Assembly (NCBI GenBank): GCA_009992615.1
Contig: JAACVA010000224.1
Location: 1-7,480, forward strand
Direction: 5' to 3'
Source: Rhodobacterales bacterium
GTDB lineage: Bacteria > Pseudomonadota > Alphaproteobacteria > Rhodobacterales > Rhodobacteraceae
DNA length: 7,480 nucleotides
Shown: positions 6,853-7,480 of the stretch, in pieces
Layout of the letters: every line of letters begins with the position of its first letter
How positions within the stretch are numbered: the first letter of the stretch is position 1
Notes under the pieces: generated by a model
The model's input: the letters and a program-made list of their open reading frames with translations, nothing else
Database searches by the model: none
What the model was told of the DNA's origin: nothing
Made by a program: the position numbers and the translations under genes

Positions 6853-6927
6853 TGGGGTGTAGCCAAGTGGTAAGGCATCGGTTTTTGGTACCGTGTATCG
6901 TAGGTTCGAATCCTACCACCCCAGCCA
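6853..6927 (+). tRNA. tRNA-Gln (anticodon UUG), CCA encoded
   Basis: The cloverleaf can be folded by eye. The acceptor TGGGGTG (6853-6859) pairs perfectly with CACCCCA (6917-6923). The D arm starts at GCCA and has AAGTGGTAAGG. The anticodon arm is TCGGT-TTTTGGT-ACCGT with anticodon TTG (UUG, reads CAA and, by wobble, CAG). The variable loop is GTATC, and the T arm is GTAGG-TTCGAAT-CCTAC. The discriminator G is followed by a genomically encoded CCA (6925-6927). The T-G-G-G-G start and the TTTTG loop are typical of bacterial glutamine tRNAs. The outermost anticodon-stem pair (27-43) is T opposite T. The gene lies 66 bases after the MscS gene, and A+T-richer DNA begins after it, so it may be an integration site. 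Confidence 0.95.
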
Positions 6928-7317
6928 TGGATCAGAAGAAACTGTGGTATCCAGCGTGAATTGGAACCTATCCAGCCTTAGATGGAATATCTGACGGGCA
7001 AGAATGGGGTCTGCATCTTTTTTCAGGTGTATTCCATGGAGAACCTCTACCAATTTTTGTTCTCGTGCACTTCGAAAAACAGGGCATAAACGCTGCGGCC
7101 CCATCAGGCTCTCTGATTGGGTGGTACAGCCGCAAGCGAGAGGCGCCGAGCGCAACTTCATTGCTCCAAATTTGAAGACCTTCTGGAGTGCCCCCATCGG
7201 GTGGTCCAGAGCGACGCTAAAAGCTGACATCCCAAAATATGCGTGTTCTGCGGATTTTTCTTGAAAATGGACGGCGAAATTCAGCGTCTGAGGTCAAATT
7301 CGTGGAGAACCCTTATG
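6928..7317. other. Gene-poor region after tRNA-Gln, no convincing coding sequence
   Basis: About 390 bases lie between the tRNA and the helicase tail. Open frames exist on both strands (minus 6913-7230, 105 residues; plus 7004-7264, 86 residues) but neither is recognisable. The minus frame runs into the tRNA 3' half, and its start lacks a normally spaced Shine-Dalgarno. Small repeats are visible: TATCCAGC at 6948-6955 and 6969-6976, and TGGAGAACC at 7037-7045 and 7303-7311. These are too short to define an element. The stretch is richer in A+T than the genes to its left. It may be decayed island DNA, a spacer, or hold an unrecognised small RNA. Confidence 0.5.
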
Positions 7318-7480
7318 CTATTTATTTTGTTGTGTTCGATTGTAAAGCTCGAGGACAAAAACTGAATGCTGCCCTTTCTGAAATACAACATGTAGCTCTT
7401 GCTCTGCACGGGTCACGGCGACATAGAACTCACGCCTTTCAGCGTTCATCTTATTCGGATCATTGTTGCTTCACCAATTT
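7318..7480 (-). pseudogene. C-terminal end of a UvrD/Rep-type superfamily 1 helicase, frame broken
   Basis: Read on the minus strand, the frame ending at TAG (7320-7318) encodes NDPNKMNAERREFYVAVTRA (7461-7402), then EQELHVVFQKGQHSVFVLEL and a short tail. The ERREFYVAVTRA part is motif VI of UvrD/Rep/PcrA-like DNA helicases (typically RRLFYVALTRA), in which the arginines contact ATP; the later S-x-F-x-x-EL pattern matches the usual C-terminal ending. In this frame a TGA lies at 7473-7471, only about 8 codons before motif VI, so an intact gene cannot be read here. The neighbouring frame reads IGEA just before, which might be the true continuation after a one-base shift. Either this is a remnant, a frameshifted gene, or there is a sequence error. 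The rest of the gene lies outside the window. Such helicases occur in repair and in defence modules; which applies cannot be told from 50 residues. Confidence 0.7.

Noticed and set aside
6913..7230. 105-residue minus-strand frame ending inside the tRNA
   Set aside because: No recognisable family, poorly placed ribosome binding site, and its C-terminus is encoded by the complement of the tRNA 3' half. Kept only as a remark in the gene-poor region.
1..7480. CRISPR array, insertion sequence or inverted terminal repeats
   Set aside because: No regularly spaced repeats, no transposase-like frame and no long terminal inverted repeats were found. The short repeats at 6948-6976 and 7037/7303 are only 8-9 bases long.

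Overview
The window looks like chromosomal DNA from an alphaproteobacterium, most likely Rhodobacteraceae (Rhodobacterales). The reasons are the high GC of the coding part, the flavour of the proteins (SseB family, an NhaA variant, a KpsE with a long N-terminal extension) and a CCTCCGGCGGGG-type element after the first gene, which I recall as common downstream of Rhodobacteraceae genes. The assignment rests on recognition, not on a search.

Layout. Positions 62-1422 hold two minus-strand genes, translationally coupled by a 4-bp ATGA overlap: a uracil-DNA glycosylase superfamily protein with four cysteines placed as in the 4Fe-4S family 4 enzymes, then an SseB-family protein. A 162-bp divergent gap (1423-1584) separates them from nhaA (1585-2886, plus), an Na+/H+ antiporter. 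After a hairpin and a short spacer come two overlapping plus-strand genes of capsular polysaccharide export: the KpsT/CtrD-type ABC ATPase (3048-3707) and the KpsE/CtrB/BexC-type inner-membrane protein (3685-5370). A strong GC-rich hairpin (5378-5413) separates these from a secreted-start BON + MscS mechanosensitive channel (5455-6786). A tRNA-Gln(UUG) gene with encoded CCA lies at 6853-6927.

After the tRNA the character of the DNA changes. It is visibly richer in A+T (23 of 60 bases are G/C at 7321-7380, against 42 of 60 at 3721-3780). About 390 bases hold no convincing gene. At the right edge, on the minus strand, is the C-terminal end of a UvrD/Rep-type superfamily 1 helicase with a clear motif VI. 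Its frame is broken by a stop at 7471-7473, so it is either a remnant or frameshifted. The combination suggests that the tRNA 3' end is the edge of an integrated or decaying element that continues beyond the window.

Function. NhaA and the BON-MscS channel both fit ion and osmotic homeostasis, and KpsT/KpsE are two of the inner-membrane parts of an ABC-dependent capsule exporter whose permease (KpsM), outer-membrane protein and sugar genes are not here. No complete new system is visible. The best leads are the tRNA-adjacent helicase tail, the KpsE N-terminal extension and the incomplete capsule locus.
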